IMG/VR virus record: IMGVR_UViG_3300017770_000047
Location: 1 to 37,745 of that record
Length of the DNA: 37,745 nt
Strand: one strand, 5' to 3'
Origin: a virus
Part shown: one piece after another, positions 22,907 to 32,279 of the stretch
Numbering within the stretch: the stretch's first letter is position 1
How the letters are laid out: each line of letters starts with the position of its first letter
Translations under genes and position numbers: made by a program
The notes under the pieces: model-generated
The model's database searches: none
The model's input: the letters and a program-made list of their open reading frames with translations, nothing else
What the model was told of the DNA's origin: nothing

Positions 22907-24772
22907 ATGGGATCACCATCAACACCTCCACCCCCTGAACCATTTGATGCGGCAAAAGCCACAGGAGAATATTTCTTTGGACAAGACTTTAGTGATTTTG
23001 ATGGTATTCTTGATGACAGGTTACAGCAAAGATTTATTGATGCTGAAAGAAAGTATGGACCTGAATATGCAGACATTCAGTTAAATAATATCCGCACTAT
23101 GGCGGAAGGAACTGATGGAGACGGTGGAATATTTGGTATTTTAAGAGATGAAGCAGTAAAATCAGGAGATTTACAGAGGTCAGAATTAGGTAAACAAAGA
23201 GCAGATGATTTAACTGCTGTTCAACAGTTAGCTCCTCAAATTGTTGATGCTTTTAGGGGTGCTGACGAAGAAAGCACAGCTATAGCTGAAACCGCTGACA
23301 AAAGAATTGGTCAAGGTACTGGTATTGGGGCATTAGGACAAAATTTAATTGGAAGTCAGTTAGGTGCGGCAGGAGCAGAAGAACAAGCAATAAGGCAAAG
23401 AGGATTAGCAGATATTACTGCTGGTCGTGAGGCGGCTAGTGCAACTGAACAAGCATTACAATCACAAGGTTTTTCTAATTTAAATGCTCAACGAGAAGGT
23501 GCCAGCACAGGAGAACAAGCATTACAAGCTCAAGGATTAGCTGGTTTAGGTTCTCAGGTAGCAGGTGCTAGTTCAGCAGAACAACAACTACAAGCTTTGG
23601 CAATGAGCCAAAGTGCTCTTGGTTCAACACCACAAGAAGCACTTCTTGCACAACAAGGCATGGAAGGCTTACAATCAACTGGTGAGCTTTCAGCACTAGA
23701 AAACATAAGACTTACTGATTCAATAAGAGAAGGTTCTTTAGCGAGAGGTAGGGAAATGGATACTAGCTCTATAGCCGCTGAAGCTAGGGGTCGCTTTTCT
23801 GAAGAGTTAAATAAAAAAGAAAGAGAAAGAGCAATTGGTTCTCAGTTACTTGGTCAGAGTGATCAAATGCGTCAACAAAGGTTATCTCAAGGTGCTAGTG
23901 CTCTTACTGGCGTAGATGCTCTTTCTGCACAACGCAGAGCCGAACAAATGCAAAGGCAACAATTTGGTGCACAGAATATAGGCGCAACAGAAGCTTTTGC
24001 GGCTCAACGAAGGGCTGAACAAATGCAAAGGCAAGGATTCGGTGCACAAAGTTTAGGTCAAGTTAGCAGTATAGAAGCTCAACGAAGAGCAGAAGAAATG
24101 GCAAGACAAGGTATGGGTACTCAAACATTGGGTGCATCCGCTGGTCTTTCAGCACAGAGAAGGGCTGAACTAATTCGTCAACAACAACTAGGAGCAGGAT
24201 TAGTAGGAGCTGAAGATAGCATACAGTCAGGTCGTTTAGGTCAGGCTTTTCAGATGAATAGAAACCTAGCAGGGGATCTTGGTTCTACTATACTTGGAAG
24301 ACCTTCTCAATCTATACCACTAGGTCAAAGTATTTTGGGTTCTGCTACACAGGGAGCAAATAATCTTGGAGGTCAACTATTTGATCAAAATGCAGGAATT
24401 AATATAGGTCTTCAACAAAGAGGACAAGATTTAAATTATCAATCAGCTGTATACGAAGGACAATCTGGAGCATTTGGAGGATTGATGAGTGGATTAGGAA
24501 CTGCAGTTGGAGGTGCAATGGGAGGTCCATTTGGAGCTGCTTTAGGAGGACAACTATTTGGGGGAGGTTCTCCCACTTGTTGGGTAGCTCGTGAAGTTTA
24601 TGGTGAAGATAATCCAAAATGGTTACTATTTAGAAACTGGATGTTATGCGATGCTCCTACTTGGTTTAGAAATATATATATTAAATATGGAGAACGCTTT
24701 GCTAAATTTATATCTAATAAACCTTTATTAAAAAATATTATTCGTTCATGGATGAATAAAAAAATTAAATAA
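22907..24772 (+). CDS. Internal virion/ejection protein A, Gln/Ala-rich
   Basis: A 621-residue protein starting with a proline stretch (MGSPSTPPPPEPFD). The centre is rich in Gln, Ala, Gly and Arg, with imperfect repeats of about 24 residues carrying AQRRAEQMQRQ (about 340-430). A glycine-zipper region (GTAVGGAMGGPFGAALGG, about 530-548) could insert in membranes. The C-terminus (CWVAREVYGEDNPKWLLFRN, then WMLCDAPTWFRN) is a compact aromatic cap, like the end domain on other phage virion proteins. Likely ejected into the host to extend the tail channel. Confidence 0.72.
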   Translation: MGSPSTPPPPEPFDAAKATGEYFFGQDFSDFDGILDDRLQQRFIDAERKYGPEYADIQLNNIRTMAEGTDGDGGIFGILRDEAVKSGDLQRSELGKQRADDLTAVQQLAPQIVDAFRGADEESTAIAETADKRIGQGTGIGALGQNLIGSQLGAAGAEEQAIRQRGLADITAGREAASATEQALQSQGFSNLNAQREGASTGEQALQAQGLAGLGSQVAGASSAEQQLQALAMSQSALGSTPQEALLAQQGMEGLQSTGELSALENIRLTDSIREGSLARGREMDTSSIAAEARGRFSEELNKKERERAIGSQLLGQSDQMRQQRLSQGASALTGVDALSAQRRAEQMQRQQFGAQNIGATEAFAAQRRAEQMQRQGFGAQSLGQVSSIEAQRRAEEMARQGMGTQTLGASAGLSAQRRAELIRQQQLGAGLVGAEDSIQSGRLGQAFQMNRNLAGDLGSTILGRPSQSIPLGQSILGSATQGANNLGGQLFDQNAGINIGLQQRGQDLNYQSAVYEGQSGAFGGLMSGLGTAVGGAMGGPFGAALGGQLFGGGSPTCWVAREVYGEDNPKWLLFRNWMLCDAPTWFRNIYIKYGERFAKFISNKPLLKNIIRSWMNKKIK

Positions 24773-24773
24773 T

Positions 24774-26579
24774 ATGGCAACTTTAAGAGGATCAAGAATT
24801 AGACCAGAACTAGCTAATGCTGACTTTAGCGGAATAGCTAGGGGTGGTCGTATACAAGGACAAGCCCTTGCTAATTTAGGAGAAGATATTGCTGGTGGTA
24901 TAAAAAAATACAGAATTAAAAAAGAAGAGCTTGGAAAAAATATAGCAAAAAATGATGCTATAATAGCTTCTAATCAAGATATACTAGCTTCTATAGAACA
25001 ATCTGGTGAAGAAAATACTCCAAATGGAGTAGCCAAAGCTATTAAGGCTCGCCAAAACGGAACATTTACTAATCAAAATGAGGCAATACTTGCGTCTTAT
25101 CTTGAAACTCTTCAAGCACAAAAACAAGCAGAGACTAAGGCAGAAAATGTTCGCCTAAATCAAGAAATACTTCAATCACAAGTTGATGAAGTTAAAAGAC
25201 AAGAAACATTAAGAGATCAGCGTAAAAAGTTTGATAAATTAATTCTTGATGAAGTTAAAAATAGAGCAGAGGGTGACGAAAAAATTAATTTAGATATGTT
25301 AAATGGAGTAATGTTAAATGCTATTGATGCAGGCATTCCTTCAAGTGTTATTAGCGAAGGAAGAAAATTCTACACAGAAGGTGTTCTTAATGAAATGTCC
25401 GTTAGAGAAAAGCAGGCAGATATAAATCAGACAGAAGCACAAACTAATTTAACAGTAGAACAAATTGATAAAGCAACTGCAGAAACAAATAAATTAGAAG
25501 CAGAACTTACAGCGTTAAATCAATCCAACGCAGACATTAGTGGAAATCAAATACTTCTTAATGGTGCTCTTCAAGTAGCGGCTGAAAGACGAGCTGCTGG
25601 AAATCCATTTACAACTGCTCAATTTATTTCAGCTCTAAGAGGCAATGGATATATATTTAGGTCATCGGAAGACATTGAAAATCTTCTAAAGGGGTTTGGA
25701 ACAGAATTATTAATTACTGAAGAAGATAAAAAAGTTATTGATGATAGCATTATTCAAGAACAAAAAGACCTAAAGCAATCATTTGATGACTTTGGCATTA
25801 TAAATAATGCTGCCAAAAACATTATAACTAAAATGGGTAGTTCGGGATTCTTTGGAAATATTGGAGACAGCTTTACTGGAAATCAAGCTGGATTGTTTGG
25901 TACAGGTTGGATTAGATTTGGAAATGATGCAAATGAACTAGAAGCACAACTAGAGACAATTCAAGCTACTATCGGATTTAAAAAATTGCATAAAATGCGT
26001 CAAGATTCTCCAACTGGAGGAGCACTAGGAAATGTTTCTAACATTGAAAATAGGTTGTTGCAATCTACATCAGGTGCTCTTGCAGGAATTTTACAAATGG
26101 GAGAAGCACAAGGTAAAAAAGCTTTAGTTGATTTTATGTACAATCAAGCTAGAGTTGTAAATAGACAATACGAATACTTTGTAAAAAAATATGGTCAAGA
26201 AGAAGCTACTAGAATGTCAGGATTCACACCTGATTCAATCAAAGCAGTTCAAGACCAACTAGATGAATTTGAAAAATTGCCAGACAATCAATCCACTATA
26301 AGAATATTGGGTGGGGGTTGGAGAAGTGTTTCTGCACTAATCAACGAAAAATATGGAGAACCAACGCCCCAACCACCAACACCCCAACCACCAACGCCAC
26401 CACCACCTGTTGCTAGGGCAGTTGAAGCTACACAATTAAACCCAGATGAATTGCAATCTTTTCAAGCATCTCAAAATTTACCTGATTTTACACCTACTGG
26501 TGCTTCTAAAAATCTAGCAAGTCAACCATCTGTTACTGTTGGTAATAACTATACTATTTTGAGTGTGGAGGGAGATTAA
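24774..26579 (+). CDS. Internal virion/ejection protein B, coiled coil
   Basis: A 601-residue, largely helical protein. Long charged heptad-like stretches lie at about 40-70, 110-170 and 215-245 (INQTEAQTNLTVEQIDKATA). A proline-rich linker (PTPQPPTPQPPTPPPP, about 525-541) precedes a short polar C-terminus. It begins 1 bp after the previous stop. Position and composition fit the middle ejection protein of podoviruses. Confidence 0.7.
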   Translation: MATLRGSRIRPELANADFSGIARGGRIQGQALANLGEDIAGGIKKYRIKKEELGKNIAKNDAIIASNQDILASIEQSGEENTPNGVAKAIKARQNGTFTNQNEAILASYLETLQAQKQAETKAENVRLNQEILQSQVDEVKRQETLRDQRKKFDKLILDEVKNRAEGDEKINLDMLNGVMLNAIDAGIPSSVISEGRKFYTEGVLNEMSVREKQADINQTEAQTNLTVEQIDKATAETNKLEAELTALNQSNADISGNQILLNGALQVAAERRAAGNPFTTAQFISALRGNGYIFRSSEDIENLLKGFGTELLITEEDKKVIDDSIIQEQKDLKQSFDDFGIINNAAKNIITKMGSSGFFGNIGDSFTGNQAGLFGTGWIRFGNDANELEAQLETIQATIGFKKLHKMRQDSPTGGALGNVSNIENRLLQSTSGALAGILQMGEAQGKKALVDFMYNQARVVNRQYEYFVKKYGQEEATRMSGFTPDSIKAVQDQLDEFEKLPDNQSTIRILGGGWRSVSALINEKYGEPTPQPPTPQPPTPPPPVARAVEATQLNPDELQSFQASQNLPDFTPTGASKNLASQPSVTVGNNYTILSVEGD

Positions 26580-26580
26580 A

Positions 26581-29580
26581 GTGGCAATATACAAAGTAAA
26601 AGACAATGAAACAGGAAATATATTCCGTATAAATAAACAAGGTGAGTTTACGGAATTTGATTTTTTAGATGCTAAAAAAAGAGAAACTGAAAGAGCTTAT
26701 TCAGATGTTGTAACTTCTGATAATTATCGCAAGCAGGGAATGTACGATGAAATATCGTTGCCTACAGAAGAAGCTCAAAAACAATTACAAAGAGGTTTAG
26801 CATTATTGTTAAATACAAATGTAAACAATGTTAATGTGTCAGAAAGCCCTTTAGGGCATTTTGAAAGATTGGGATTAGGCTTGCGATCTGATGCCGATGA
26901 AAAAGTTCAAGCCCTAAAACAAGAATACGCTACTAGAACAAATCCAGACCCTGTTAAGATAGTAGTAATTGATAATCAGCCTCGTCTAATGCTTGAGCAA
27001 AGAGATGAAAATGATCAACCTATTTATAATTTAATTGATGAAGAGGGATTTAGCTTTGGGGATTTGTCAGATTTTAGCAGAGAAATTATACCAACTATCG
27101 CTAGTGTTATTGCTTCTGTAGGAGCTGCAAAATTTACTGGTGGCACTTCTCTTGCTCTTGGGTATGCACAAATAGGAAAATTAGCTTTAGCAGGAGGCAT
27201 AGGTTATGGCTTAAGTAAGCAAGCTCAGGACATGGCAGTTAAAGGATTTGATGATATTTTAAAACAAAATGACTTTAATTTAAAAGAATACGCCAAATAC
27301 TCTGGTAGACAAGCTGTTCAAAATGCAAAAGAATCAGCCCTAGTAACTGCTGTTGATGCAGTAACTATGAAAACCCTTGGGTTAGTAACTTCAAGATTTG
27401 GAAAAGGCGGTAGCCCTGCATCTCAAAATTTAAGAGAAGCAGGAGAAAGACTAATGCTAAAGTATTCTGATAGTATGTCAGAAGGTTCAAATATTAATAT
27501 TTTAAGACCTACTGCTACTGGTGGGGAAAGGGTAGCAAAGAAAGAAAGAACAGCATTGTTATCATCAAAGTTAATACAAAATGCTTATGCTAGAAATGCT
27601 GACTCAGTAAACGAAATATTAAATATTTTAAAAACTGGTGATCCTAACTTGCTTGAACAAGCAATACAAAATGCTGCAAAAAATTTAGATACAGAAAAGG
27701 TTTTAGCAAAAGAAGCAATTGATAATGTTGATAATCAATTACACCAAGCTATTGATTTAGCTTATCAAGACTTAGCTAGAAGAAACGGAGTAAATGGTTT
27801 GTTTGATGGAAATACAGCATTTGAACCAGTAAGATTATCCTTTCTTAAAAATCAAAGACTTGCTACCAATTCTAAAAATAAAGCATATAGAGAATTTCAT
27901 AGACTTGCACGAGAACAAGGTACTGCATTTGATGGAGCTGACATAATCACAAGCATGAAAAGAACTCTTGCTAAATTTAAAGGGGGTACTACTGAAAATT
28001 TTCAAAATGATTTTGTTGCTATTCTTAATTCAAATATAAAAACAAATTTAAGAAAGGTTGATGACCTTAGTGAAGGAGTTGTTAACAGAGGAACAGTTAA
28101 ATTAAATACTAGACAGCTCCAAAAAATGATTGAATCCTTTGATCAAAAAGCTGGATACGGATTAAAAAGCAATCAAAAATCCCCTGATCAAGTTCTGGCT
28201 GAAATGTTAGCAAGCACTTTGAGAAAAACAAGGGACAAGTCCTTTATATCAAAAAATAGACCAATAAATGATGCAGGAAAAGCTTTGGTGGAAGCTAACT
28301 CAATTTATAATGACCTTTATTTACCTTACTTAAGGGTTGCAAAAGGACATGTACAACAAACAAAACTAGGAAGTACAGTTGCCAATAAGCAATATTTGTA
28401 TCAAGGAAATCAAGTGTTGGACGATGTGTTGTCTCTAGGGGACGATGGGATAACGGACTTCTTGTCTAGGTTCGGTGCAGGTGCTGAAAGGGATTCAGCA
28501 TTGCAGGTTCTTAGAAGCAGGTTTCTTCAAAGAAATGGATTTGATGGCAATATTCATATAGGTGCAGGTAAAAAGCTTAGATTTGATACTGAGAGCGTAA
28601 GAGCACTATATGGAGAAAGATTGCCTAATGGTAAATTAATTAGATCAAGTAAAAATGAGGAATTGCTTAAGTCCAAACTTTTTGCTTTTGAAAGATTAAA
28701 TAAAATAAGCGGAACAAAAATAATTGAATTAGATGAATTAGCTGTAGAAAAACTCTTTCTTGGATCTGATAAAGCTCAAGTTAAAGGGGTTTCCGATGAG
28801 TTAGCTAATTTGGTTAATGTTAAAAAACAGAATGCTGATATATTAGAAAACAACATTTTAGAAATTACCCAAAAAGGTGAGCTTGCTAAAAGTCCAGACG
28901 CTTATGTAAAGGTACTTCTTGGGTCGAAGAATACCGCACAAGTAAAAGAAGTTATGAGAATTGTTAAAGAGCTCCCAGAGGAGCTACAGGACTCAATAAG
29001 AACATCTTACATTGACGAGTTACTAAGACTCTCTAGCCCAGAGGGAAAAGGTGCCATTACTTCAACTTCTGGCGATTTACCAATAGCTGACGGAAACAAA
29101 TTATTAGAGTACCTTTCAAAAAACACTACGACTGGCACAAACTCAAGGATAGTTCTGGGAAACGACATAGTAAGTGATTTAACTGACTCAGCCAGAATAC
29201 TTAGATATTCTTTTGATCCAAAGGGTGCTCCTTCACCACTAACATCTGGGGGCGTTATAACTACAAATGGAATTACTTGGGTCGCAGGTGGAGTAGCTCA
29301 GTCCTTGGGAAGAAAGCTATATGGAGTTTCAGCAACTCAAGGTTGGCTAAGACCATTGCTTACAAAGTCTTCAACAGAGGAGATGATCTACAGGCAAAAA
29401 AGCCTTTTTCCATATGTAATGACAACTTCTAAAACTCTTCATAACTTTGCCGCTAATTACAGCACTAACCCAATGCTTGCGAAGGAATGGGGTATGGAAA
29501 TGATTAAGATAAAAAACAGCGTGGACAAGGAGCAACAAGAAATAGCTCAAGAACAAAATCAACCAGTTCCAATGCAATAA
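26581..29580 (+). CDS. Large internal ejection protein C
   Basis: A 999-residue protein, the largest in the window. The GTG at 26581 follows a good ribosome site (GGAGGGAG) and the previous stop by 1 bp, so it is preferred over a GTG six codons upstream. A hydrophobic glycine-rich segment (IPTIASVIASVGAAKFTGG, then ALAGGIGYGL; about 175-215) may cross the membrane. The rest is helical and charged. No lytic transglycosylase motif is recognised. Last gene of the late block, ending at the convergent terminator. Confidence 0.72.
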   Translation: MAIYKVKDNETGNIFRINKQGEFTEFDFLDAKKRETERAYSDVVTSDNYRKQGMYDEISLPTEEAQKQLQRGLALLLNTNVNNVNVSESPLGHFERLGLGLRSDADEKVQALKQEYATRTNPDPVKIVVIDNQPRLMLEQRDENDQPIYNLIDEEGFSFGDLSDFSREIIPTIASVIASVGAAKFTGGTSLALGYAQIGKLALAGGIGYGLSKQAQDMAVKGFDDILKQNDFNLKEYAKYSGRQAVQNAKESALVTAVDAVTMKTLGLVTSRFGKGGSPASQNLREAGERLMLKYSDSMSEGSNINILRPTATGGERVAKKERTALLSSKLIQNAYARNADSVNEILNILKTGDPNLLEQAIQNAAKNLDTEKVLAKEAIDNVDNQLHQAIDLAYQDLARRNGVNGLFDGNTAFEPVRLSFLKNQRLATNSKNKAYREFHRLAREQGTAFDGADIITSMKRTLAKFKGGTTENFQNDFVAILNSNIKTNLRKVDDLSEGVVNRGTVKLNTRQLQKMIESFDQKAGYGLKSNQKSPDQVLAEMLASTLRKTRDKSFISKNRPINDAGKALVEANSIYNDLYLPYLRVAKGHVQQTKLGSTVANKQYLYQGNQVLDDVLSLGDDGITDFLSRFGAGAERDSALQVLRSRFLQRNGFDGNIHIGAGKKLRFDTESVRALYGERLPNGKLIRSSKNEELLKSKLFAFERLNKISGTKIIELDELAVEKLFLGSDKAQVKGVSDELANLVNVKKQNADILENNILEITQKGELAKSPDAYVKVLLGSKNTAQVKEVMRIVKELPEELQDSIRTSYIDELLRLSSPEGKGAITSTSGDLPIADGNKLLEYLSKNTTTGTNSRIVLGNDIVSDLTDSARILRYSFDPKGAPSPLTSGGVITTNGITWVAGGVAQSLGRKLYGVSATQGWLRPLLTKSSTEEMIYRQKSLFPYVMTTSKTLHNFAANYSTNPMLAKEWGMEMIKIKNSVDKEQQEIAQEQNQPVPMQ

Positions 29581-29677
29581 AAAACCCTACCCCCTAAAGG
29601 GTAGGGCTAACAAGGGATCAAACGGAGAGTAAGAAACAACTCTCTGCCATGGATTACTCCTACAGCTTACCTTGTTA
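29577..29677 (-). ncRNA. Candidate ~100-nt structured phage RNA
   Basis: A minus-strand transcript here would have its own promoter and terminator. The closing stem is UAACAAGG (29670-29677) with CCUUGUUA (29608-29615), 8 bp. Inside are a hairpin with a GUAA (GNRA) tetraloop (29646-29666, 8 bp with one bulge, two G-U pairs) and a 6-bp hairpin GAGAGU/ACUCUC (29625-29644). Nine bases (CGUUUGAUC) stay unpaired before the closing strand, and the terminator hairpin follows directly. The promoter's predicted start falls at the first base of the closing stem. It is not a tRNA: no T-arm and too short. It overlaps the last codons of the gene ending at 29667. Confidence 0.55.
29579..29606 (-). terminator. 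Intrinsic terminator at the convergent junction
   Basis: On the minus strand CCCTACCC pairs with GGGTAGGG (8 bp, 6-nt loop), followed by TTTTTT. It serves the early operon and the candidate RNA. The plus strand has the stem but no T-run after it, so late-operon termination is less certain. Confidence 0.88.
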
Positions 29678-30011
29678 AATTTATAGTAGTAATTGTATTG
29701 CGTTTGTCAATAGGGGGGTACCCCTTTTTTTTGACCTTTTTCCATCCTTTTGCTCTTTGGGAATGTTTCCATCCATTTTTATCTATTCCCCATCCAGATA
29801 TACTACCTATCTTGTGATACTGGCATAACTCTTTTCGTATTATTTTTCCAAGCTTTGATGCTTCTCTAATCTGTATTGAAACGGAGCAATTATATTTGTC
29901 GTTGAGTAATTCTATAAACCCTTTGGGGGTTATGTTCATAATCTCTCTAAGATTTTTAGTAATACTTTTAAAATGCTTAGATGGTCTTCTTCCTTTTCCT
30001 TTGTTAGACAT
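29667..30011 (-). CDS. Basic protein at the end of the early operon, unknown
   Basis: A 114-residue, very basic protein. The start MSNKGKGRRPS at 30011 is chosen over an ATG seven codons upstream because AGGGAGG lies 8 nt before it and the TAATG overlap couples it to the helicase. A helix-turn-helix-like middle (MNITPKGFIELLNDKYNC) and lysine-rich end (RAKGWKKVKKKG) suggest nucleic-acid binding. A GGTACC site lies within its codons. The promoter for the candidate RNA lies inside its 3' end. Confidence 0.75.
   Translation of the reverse strand: MSNKGKGRRPSKHFKSITKNLREIMNITPKGFIELLNDKYNCSVSIQIREASKLGKIIRKELCQYHKIGSISGWGIDKNGWKHSQRAKGWKKVKKKGYPPIDKRNTITTINLTR
29683..29710 (-). promoter_or_regulatory. 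Promoter for the candidate structured RNA
   Basis: On the minus strand there is a -35 TTGACA (29705-29710), a 16-bp spacer and a -10 TACTAT (29683-29688). The -35, its TATTGACA context and its spacing match the promoters at 153-180 and 1303-1330. The start falls at about 29677. Confidence 0.5.
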
Positions 30012-31345
30012 TATTCGAACCTCCCTATGCAATGATAAAACCTAAACAGAGAACCAATGTCCCTTTCCCCTTCTCTATTCTTGGCAATCTTGTAGACCAT
30101 CTCAGTATAGTCACCTTTATGATCCCTGCTCTTTGATGACTCAAAGTCCCCTTGAGAGGGGTATATAAGTACAACTACATCCGCATCATTCTCAATGTCC
30201 CCAGAATCCTTTAAATCGTACAGGCTAAGACCAGTATCCCTTTTAGCTCCCTCACGGTTGACTTGGGCTAGAAGAATTATCCCTACATCCAGTTCAAGGG
30301 CTAGTTGTTTGATTCGGTGAGATATATTTGATATACCCTCAGTCTTACTCATTCTCTTGGAATCAAATGGTATCAGTTGCAGGTAATCTATAACCAGTAG
30401 CTTAACGCCAAAGTTCTTGACCATCTTCCTAGCTTGTGACGCTAGATCATCTGAACTCTTTACATGGTGAGATGTAAATATAGGTAGATCAGATAGCTTG
30501 CTAGTAAACTCCTTGAACAGTACAGCCCTTTGCTGACCATCTTCTGTAGCGTCAATGGTGGTATAATTAATTCCAGATAAAGTCTGTGCCATACGCTTTG
30601 TAAGCTGTTTCTTGGGCATCTCAAGCGAAAATATACCTACCCCCTTCTTTTGCCTGTAAGAGGCACTCAGAGCTATGTTAAGGGCTAAAGCTGACTTGCC
30701 GCAAGAGGTTGGGGCGGCTACTGTGACCACTTCCCCACTAGCTATACCCCCACTACCCAACATATCGTCTAATCTGCCTATATTAGTGGTTATCACATCC
30801 AATAGGCACTCTCCCCTTAGTTTAGCCTCAATCTCCGCATCTAGCTCATCTGAGGCTGAAGAAAGGCATAACTCTTCGGAGTTGTACTTTGACCTTTCTT
30901 CTAAGTCACTCTGAATCTGCAAAGATATATCGCTTGATTCAATTGATTCTGATTCAGCTCTCTCCCTAGCTAATCTACATATCCGTATAATCTTTCTTAG
31001 ATTTGATTTTTCCGCAATTGTATTAGCACAGTACAGAAAGTCTAGTGGAGTTGTAATGTTGTCCATTACATACATTAGACCAGTTGCTCCACCTATTTCA
31101 TCAACTCCATTAACAGTCTTTAACTGCTCCATCATTGATGTTTCGTTTAACGGTCTTTCGTCCGAAGAAATCTTTTTTATGCAATCAAACAGTATCTTGT
31201 TCTTGTGAACATAGAAATCGTCCGAGTCCAGAATTTGGCTGATGCTATCGTAGTGAGTAGAATCACCTGCATCTATACAAGTGGCTATAACCTTTTGTTC
31301 AGCCTCTTCATTGCTTGGTATCTTTGCTTCCCTTGTCTCTATCAT
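30011..31345 (-). CDS. dnaB: Replicative DNA helicase, DnaB type
   Basis: A 444-residue helicase of the RecA-like SF4 family that would unwind DNA 5' to 3' at the phage fork. The N-terminal 100 residues are the DnaB-N helical domain. The ATPase core has Walker A APTSCGKS (211-218), Walker B LLVIDYLQLI (D320), the QVNREGAKR segment and the DSGDIENDADVV region near the end. Length is normal. It is the only replication enzyme here with a full catalytic core; the polymerase and primase must come from the host. Start overlaps a small upstream gene; no strong ribosome site is seen. Confidence 0.95.
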   Translation of the reverse strand: MIETREAKIPSNEEAEQKVIATCIDAGDSTHYDSISQILDSDDFYVHKNKILFDCIKKISSDERPLNETSMMEQLKTVNGVDEIGGATGLMYVMDNITTPLDFLYCANTIAEKSNLRKIIRICRLARERAESESIESSDISLQIQSDLEERSKYNSEELCLSSASDELDAEIEAKLRGECLLDVITTNIGRLDDMLGSGGIASGEVVTVAAPTSCGKSALALNIALSASYRQKKGVGIFSLEMPKKQLTKRMAQTLSGINYTTIDATEDGQQRAVLFKEFTSKLSDLPIFTSHHVKSSDDLASQARKMVKNFGVKLLVIDYLQLIPFDSKRMSKTEGISNISHRIKQLALELDVGIILLAQVNREGAKRDTGLSLYDLKDSGDIENDADVVVLIYPSQGDFESSKSRDHKGDYTEMVYKIAKNREGERDIGSLFRFYHCIGRFE

Positions 31346-31490
31346 TTTCGTTTTGTGTTTCTTTTATTTGTTTAATAATCTGTTCAAGAGATTTTAAGTA
31401 TATCTTTATTTCCCTTTTGTCGGCTGATTCGTTAGCCTTGGACAAAATCCTTAAAGCCATACTAGTTAACTCTTCTATTATATATTTCAT
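31308..31490 (-). CDS. Small charged protein upstream of the helicase, unknown
   Basis: A 60-residue lysine/glutamate-rich helical protein overlapping the helicase start by 38 bp. It begins shortly after the terminator at 31497-31534 and has no clear ribosome site. A helicase-loader-like role is conceivable from position but no motif supports it. It may also be non-coding. Confidence 0.5.
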   Translation of the reverse strand: MKYIIEELTSMALRILSKANESADKREIKIYLKSLEQIIKQIKETQNENDRDKGSKDTKQ

Positions 31491-31496
31491 TTTAAG

Positions 31497-31534
31497 AAAA
31501 AAAAGGACGCACCAGATTTACTGGATACGCCCTT
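31497..31534 (-). terminator. Intrinsic terminator between the annealing and helicase genes
   Basis: On the minus strand a stem with core CCAG/CTGG (loop TAAAT), extended with mismatches by GGGCGT/GCGTCC, is followed by eight T. It separates the recombination genes from the helicase unit. It is imperfect, so partial read-through is likely. Confidence 0.65.
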
Positions 31535-31551
31535 GTCCCTATACTATAAAT

Positions 31552-31818
31552 TTAAAACGGTTCGCTATCGTTAACTGGAACGCTTGGCTCCTTTATCGTT
31601 ATCGAAGATGATAAGCTTGGTTGCTTTTCATCTGGGGCATAGTTCAAAGCTAGACTTAGCATGGGCTGACCATTCTTTGTTTGCTTCTTCCATCCGTTTA
31701 TGTAGTACAGACCTGCTTTATCGACAGTAATTTTGCCGTTGTAGTCTGGGTGGGTTTCCTTCTCTTTGCGGTCGTTAATAAACAATCCGCCACTATTTAT
31801 GTATGTTGTATCACTCAT
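31552..31818 (-). CDS. Small ssDNA-binding-like protein beside the annealing protein
   Basis: An 88-residue protein with SGGLFINDRKEKETHPDYNG (9-28), then ITVDKAGLYYINGWKKQTKNG and LSLALNYAP. This beta-strand pattern occurs in small phage proteins next to Erf/RecT genes and suggests an OB-like or SSB-accessory fold. The C-terminus is acidic (NDSEPF), as in SSB tails. It starts 2 bp after the Erf stop and ends before a terminator. Function inferred. Confidence 0.7.
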   Translation of the reverse strand: MSDTTYINSGGLFINDRKEKETHPDYNGKITVDKAGLYYINGWKKQTKNGQPMLSLALNYAPDEKQPSLSSSITIKEPSVPVNDSEPF

Positions 31819-31820
31819 AA

Positions 31821-32279
31821 TTAAAAATCTAATTGTGGTTTTGCTTTAGGGGAAGCCTCCTTGCCATGCGTATTAGTAGCATCTGGATCCTTTGTATCGT
31901 CAATAGCAAACAACCCATTAAGAGCATATTTCCTAGCGTATGAACTAGCTGAACCAGTTATTTGGGCATCGTCCATTCCTTTTTTAGTCTCAGCTTCCCT
32001 AGCGAATCCTTGTACTTGTATAGAGTAATCTGATTCTGATTCAGCTAGTACTGCTGTGGCTTTTACATATACTCTTCCCTCTACCCCAACAATGTCGTCA
32101 GAGATTACTAGAGTACATCCGTTGGAACTAAGCAATGGTTTTACTGCTGTTAATATGTCTTCAGCGGATCGGTAACTGTACCCTCCGAACTTGTTTGTCT
32201 GCCCCTTTGGAGCCTTAAGAGATGCTTGTATCCCTTGGAGTTTTGTATGTATGGTTTTGTTTTTTGTTTCGTTATTCAT
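31821..32279 (-). CDS. erf: ERF-family single-strand annealing protein
   Basis: A 152-residue recombinase of the ERF family, predicted to anneal complementary single strands during phage recombination or genome circularisation. Family signs are the N-terminal LQGIQASLKAPKGQTNKFGG...YRSAEDI segment and the DAQITGSASSYARKYALNGLF stretch (about 105-125) with conserved YARKYAL. The C-terminus is a short polar tail. Upstream of it (minus strand) are two nucleases and a DnaA-like gene; together they form a recombination/replication cluster. Confidence 0.88.
   Translation of the reverse strand: MNNETKNKTIHTKLQGIQASLKAPKGQTNKFGGYSYRSAEDILTAVKPLLSSNGCTLVISDDIVGVEGRVYVKATAVLAESESDYSIQVQGFAREAETKKGMDDAQITGSASSYARKYALNGLFAIDDTKDPDATNTHGKEASPKAKPQLDF

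Noticed and set aside
29605-29680. tRNA gene or attachment site
   Set aside because: The closing stem resembles an acceptor arm, but there is no T-arm, no CCA-ready end and the total is too short; no integrase is present to use an att site.
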